15,862 bases of DNA from Candidatus Zipacnadia bacterium. GTDB lineage: Bacteria; Armatimonadota; Zipacnadia; Zipacnadales; Zipacnadaceae. The position numbers were made by a program, and so were the translations under genes. Within the stretch, counting starts at the first letter, position 1; every line of letters starts with the position of its first letter. Under the pieces are notes generated by a model. The model did no database searches. It worked only from the letters and a program-made list of their open reading frames with translations, and was not told the origin of the DNA. The DNA is taken from positions 1-15,862 of the forward strand of contig JALGTD010000007.1 of the NCBI GenBank assembly GCA_029821515.1. Direction: 5' to 3'. This document shows, piece after piece, positions 14,078 to 15,862 of this stretch.

Positions 14078-15142
14078 CTATCTCTGCTTGCGCCGGCGTA
14101 GCTTCGCGCCCAGCCCCAGCAGCCCCAGTCCGAACAGGGCTATTGTCGTCGGCTCGGGAATCGCCGCCAGATGGAACACGGTCATGCCGTAGTGGTCCAT
14201 GCCGGAGTATGACCCGCCCCAGGTCATTGTGGCCCAGTAGTCTCCCCACGTGTCGTGTAGCAAGATGGTATCAAACTCGTCAATCACGTCATAGCCGACG
14301 CCGACCATACTGTGGCCCGTGACGTGGATCATGACCGGGTATCCGTTGTCAATCTCCCACATATAGTCGGCAAAGGAGAAGCCGCCTGCGTAGAGCGTGT
14401 CAATATTCTGTGTGTAGTTCTCGGCCACCGCGTACCCGCGTGACTCGGCAAACAGCCGCATCCCGTGGCACCCCGCAGTCTGCGGCAGGCCGTAGCCGGC
14501 GTCTTGTATGTAGTCGTAGAGTTTATCCCCACTGTTGTAGGACCACCAGATAGTGGCTCCATCTACGTTGGCGTCTGGCTTACCCGGAGGTGGGTCGAAA
14601 TCCCATTTCCACTGATTTGTGCCCATAAAGTCGGCGGTACAGTCCCCCCATGTATGCTCGGTCCAGCTTCCGTCCCAGGGATCGGGCCCGGGGCTGTTAA
14701 CTGAGATCCAGTAATCGTCAACGTGGCCGTAGGTAGTTCGGCCATCGAAGCCGTTCTGGGTAGCGATGATCGAACACTGGTTGCCAAGGTCTGTCAGTGG
14801 TGCCACACCATCGTTAGCCGGTCCGGTGTACATGTTCGGATACCAGTCCCGGGGGTCCCGATCATAGTAACCAAATATCATCCCGGCGGAAGTAGCCGAA
14901 CACCCGTAGGTCCAACTTGACGTCGGCACATCGCTCAACATATATGCGCTCTCGGATAGCAGGCCGATGTCAACTATTTGCGCTTGGACCCCAAGCGGTG
15001 GCACTGGCGAGCTATCCGTCACCATAAACGCCAACTCGTAGCCCGTGACGGGGTCATAGTAGGTATCCGCCCACGTACACATCGCAGATAGAATAATAAT
15101 TGTCGCTGGCAATATCGCCAGCAGGCTTATCTTCTTAGTCAT
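14078..15142 (-). CDS. Exported C39-like papain-fold protein with PEP-CTERM sorting tail
   Basis: The 354-residue product has an N-terminal signal peptide (MTKKISLLAILPATIIILSA, cleavage likely near CTWA-D, residues 22-26). A cysteine-peptidase-like core follows: SSWTYGCSATSAGMIFGYYD with candidate nucleophile Cys81, then DNGYPVMIHVTGHSMVGVGY with His277, and ILLHDTWGD with Asp297. This Cys-His-Asp order matches the C39-like papain fold. It ends in IPEPTTIALFGLGLLGLGAK followed by basic RRRKQR: a PEP motif (329-331), a hydrophobic helix and a positive tail. That is the signature of proteins processed by an exosortase and sorted to the surface. The central Trp/Asp/Gly-rich part (about 95-200) is an insertion I do not recognise. 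No strong ribosome site precedes ATG 15142. No exosortase is in the window. Proteolytic activity is not proven. Confidence 0.85.
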   Translation of the reverse strand: MTKKISLLAILPATIIILSAMCTWADTYYDPVTGYELAFMVTDSSPVPPLGVQAQIVDIGLLSESAYMLSDVPTSSWTYGCSATSAGMIFGYYDRDPRDWYPNMYTGPANDGVAPLTDLGNQCSIIATQNGFDGRTTYGHVDDYWISVNSPGPDPWDGSWTEHTWGDCTADFMGTNQWKWDFDPPPGKPDANVDGATIWWSYNSGDKLYDYIQDAGYGLPQTAGCHGMRLFAESRGYAVAENYTQNIDTLYAGGFSFADYMWEIDNGYPVMIHVTGHSMVGVGYDVIDEFDTILLHDTWGDYWATMTWGGSYSGMDHYGMTVFHLAAIPEPTTIALFGLGLLGLGAKLRRRKQR

Positions 15143-15181
15143 TTCAAGCCGCGTCGTGTTGATGAGCTGCTCTTGTCTCTT

Positions 15182-15210
15182 ACCTTACCTCATCGTCTCT
15201 CTTGAGTCAA
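15182..15210 (-). promoter_or_regulatory. Possible promoter of the PEP-CTERM gene
   Basis: On the minus strand TTGACT (15210-15205) is followed after 17 bases by TAAGGT (15187-15182). The -35 is good (five of six), the -10 poor (three of six). Transcription would start about 33 bases before ATG 15142. A poor -10 suggests a weak or activator-dependent promoter, if real. Confidence 0.3.
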
Positions 15211-15265
15211 CCACCGTGACGCTAATTTGCTGTCCTGTTACAACTGGAGTCTGTGTTCACTTCAC

Positions 15266-15305
15266 CTGGGCAAAGAAATGGCCCAGTCTTAGTGTCTGGG
15301 CCATT
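15266..15305 (-). terminator. Hairpin terminator after the COG2509-type gene, repeat copy 2
   Basis: AATGGCCCAG (15277-15286) and CTGGGCCATT (15296-15305) form a perfect 10-base-pair stem with a 9-base loop. On the minus strand TTTCTTTG follows. It lies about 130 bases downstream of the FAD-dehydrogenase stop. A third arm CTGGGC (15266-15271) can pair with the central GCCCAG, as in copy 1 at 13994-14032. The flanking TGGGCAAA and CCATTG are shared by the two copies. Confidence 0.65.
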
Positions 15306-15436
15306 GGTTTGCTCTTTCCTTGTCAGCCGAGGCCAACTCTGCTGGGGGCGTCACAGCGTTGCACACAAGCGGACGGAGGGAAGTGCGCCCCAACCTGCGT
15401 TAACGGGTGGAGCCGGGAACGAGCGAGATGTTTATC
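15306..15436. other. Stretch between terminator copy 2 and the COG2509-type gene stop
   Basis: No gene, promoter or family repeat was recognised. A loose pairing of GGGGCG and CGCCCC with a long loop is present but is not convincing as a structure. Confidence 0.3.
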
Positions 15437-15862
15437 CTACTGGTTGAGGTGCTTCTGTATGGCCTGGGCGGCGGCTATCCCGGAGGCTGAGGCTTGCATT
15501 AGCCCCCGGGTCAGCCCGGCGCCATCCCCGCATGCATAAAGGCCCGCAATTTCGGTCTCCAGGTCAGCGGTTAGCTTCAGCCGCGAGGAGTACAGCTTGA
15601 CCTCCACCCCGTACAGCAAGGTCTGGGGGTTTCCTATCCCCGGAGCCAACTGGTCAAGCGCCTGTAGCATCTCCAATATCGCAGCCAGGTGCCGATGGGG
15701 CAGAACATAACTGAGGTCGCCGGGAGTGGCTTCCGGCAGTGTCGGAGTTACGATGCTGTTGGAAATGCGGTGGTGGGTGCTGCGCCGGCCCCGGCGCAGG
15801 TCTCCCAGCCGCTGGATCAGCACACCCTCGCCCAGCAAGTTAGCCAGCCGGGCGATATATTC
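15437..15862 (-). CDS. C-terminal part of a COG2509-type FAD-dependent dehydrogenase, cut by the right edge
   Basis: The frame is open to the window edge, so the N-terminal FAD-binding part is missing. The visible 141 residues carry blocks familiar from the uncharacterised FAD-dependent dehydrogenases of COG2509: TPTLPEATPGDLSYVLPHRH, LDQLAPGIGNPQTLLYGVEV, KLYSSRLKLTADLETEIAGL and the terminal flavin-contact region YACGDGAGLTRGLMQASASG (GDGAG). These proteins bind FAD, and their substrate is not established. TTG 15838 is only an internal codon, since coding sequence continues before it. A hairpin terminator (15266-15305) follows downstream. The neighbouring PEP-CTERM gene is on the same strand but separated by about 290 bases with its own possible promoter. 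Confidence 0.9.
   Translation of the reverse strand, partial: EYIARLANLLGEGVLIQRLGDLRRGRRSTHHRISNSIVTPTLPEATPGDLSYVLPHRHLAAILEMLQALDQLAPGIGNPQTLLYGVEVKLYSSRLKLTADLETEIAGLYACGDGAGLTRGLMQASASGIAAAQAIQKHLNQ

Noticed and set aside
13848..14249. Minus-strand frame of 133 codons covering the terminator and the 3' end of the PEP-CTERM gene
   Set aside because: It runs through a strong terminator hairpin and overlaps the PEP-CTERM gene in another frame. It reads as a shadow.
13994..15305. The two hairpin copies as a CRISPR array or an insertion-sequence end pair
   Set aside because: There are only two copies about 1.2 kb apart, no spacers, no transposase between them, and the copies are direct rather than inverted. 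Terminator-like repeats fit better.
1..15862. A complete defence island, prophage or biosynthetic gene cluster
   Set aside because: No nuclease, integrase, phage structural gene, NRPS/PKS or tailoring set was found. The genes are envelope, repair and signalling functions in several short operons.

Overview
The window looks like a chromosomal stretch from a moderately GC-rich (by eye), Gram-negative-type bacterium of a poorly sampled lineage. The pointers are a Wza/KpsD-like polysaccharide export protein with SLBB repeats, a PEP-CTERM-tailed exported protein, a large DUF6785/DUF6784-type membrane protein, a LexA with standard autocleavage residues, and several TIM-barrel-like proteins without a clear family. 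This mix is typical of environmental genomes from Armatimonadota, Planctomycetota and neighbouring phyla. I cannot fix the phylum from sequence alone. No phage, insertion sequence, CRISPR array, rRNA or tRNA was recognised.

Layout from left to right. (1) Positions 1-817, minus strand: a purQ gene broken by an internal deletion that removes the catalytic-cysteine segment, followed at the left edge by the first codons of another minus-strand gene. (2) 859-949: two well-formed, divergent sigma70-type promoters, one for purQ and one for the gene to its right. (3) 1003-2682: a signal-peptide protein with one polysaccharide-export domain and five SLBB-like repeats. (4) 2689-4394, minus: a tightly packed pair, a SAM-dependent methyltransferase and a TIM-barrel, glycosidase-like protein. 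(5) 4502-5116: lexA, divergent from that pair, with palindromes in the shared control region. (6) 5210-6505, minus: a membrane-anchored SpoIIE-type (PP2C) phosphatase that appears to start at a CTG codon. (7) 6621-8063, plus: pcm and a degenerate PHP-domain protein. (8) 8095-8253: a short remnant of a glycosidase-like gene. (9) 8277-10208: the DUF6785-type membrane protein. (10) 10392-13759, minus: a GspF/PilC-family inner-membrane protein whose stop overlaps the start of a large secreted protein. (11) 14078-15142, minus: a secreted C39-like papain-fold protein with a PEP-CTERM sorting tail, bracketed by two copies of a hairpin/terminator element. (12) 15437-15862, minus: the C-terminal end of a COG2509-type FAD-dependent dehydrogenase, cut by the window edge.

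How the genes work together: much of the window is directed at the cell envelope and export (polysaccharide export, type II secretion or pilus platform, PEP-CTERM sorting, large transporter-like protein). The methyltransferase next to the SLBB gene could act on exported glycans, but that is inference. Stress and maintenance functions (lexA, pcm, the SpoIIE phosphatase) sit in the middle. The most unusual items are the purQ deletion, the GspF-plus-secreted-protein pair, the PEP-CTERM C39-like protein with its repeated flanking hairpins, the lexA leader palindromes, and the CTG-start phosphatase. I do not see a complete defence system, biosynthetic cluster or other self-contained novel machine. 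All assignments come from reading motifs by eye, without database searches.
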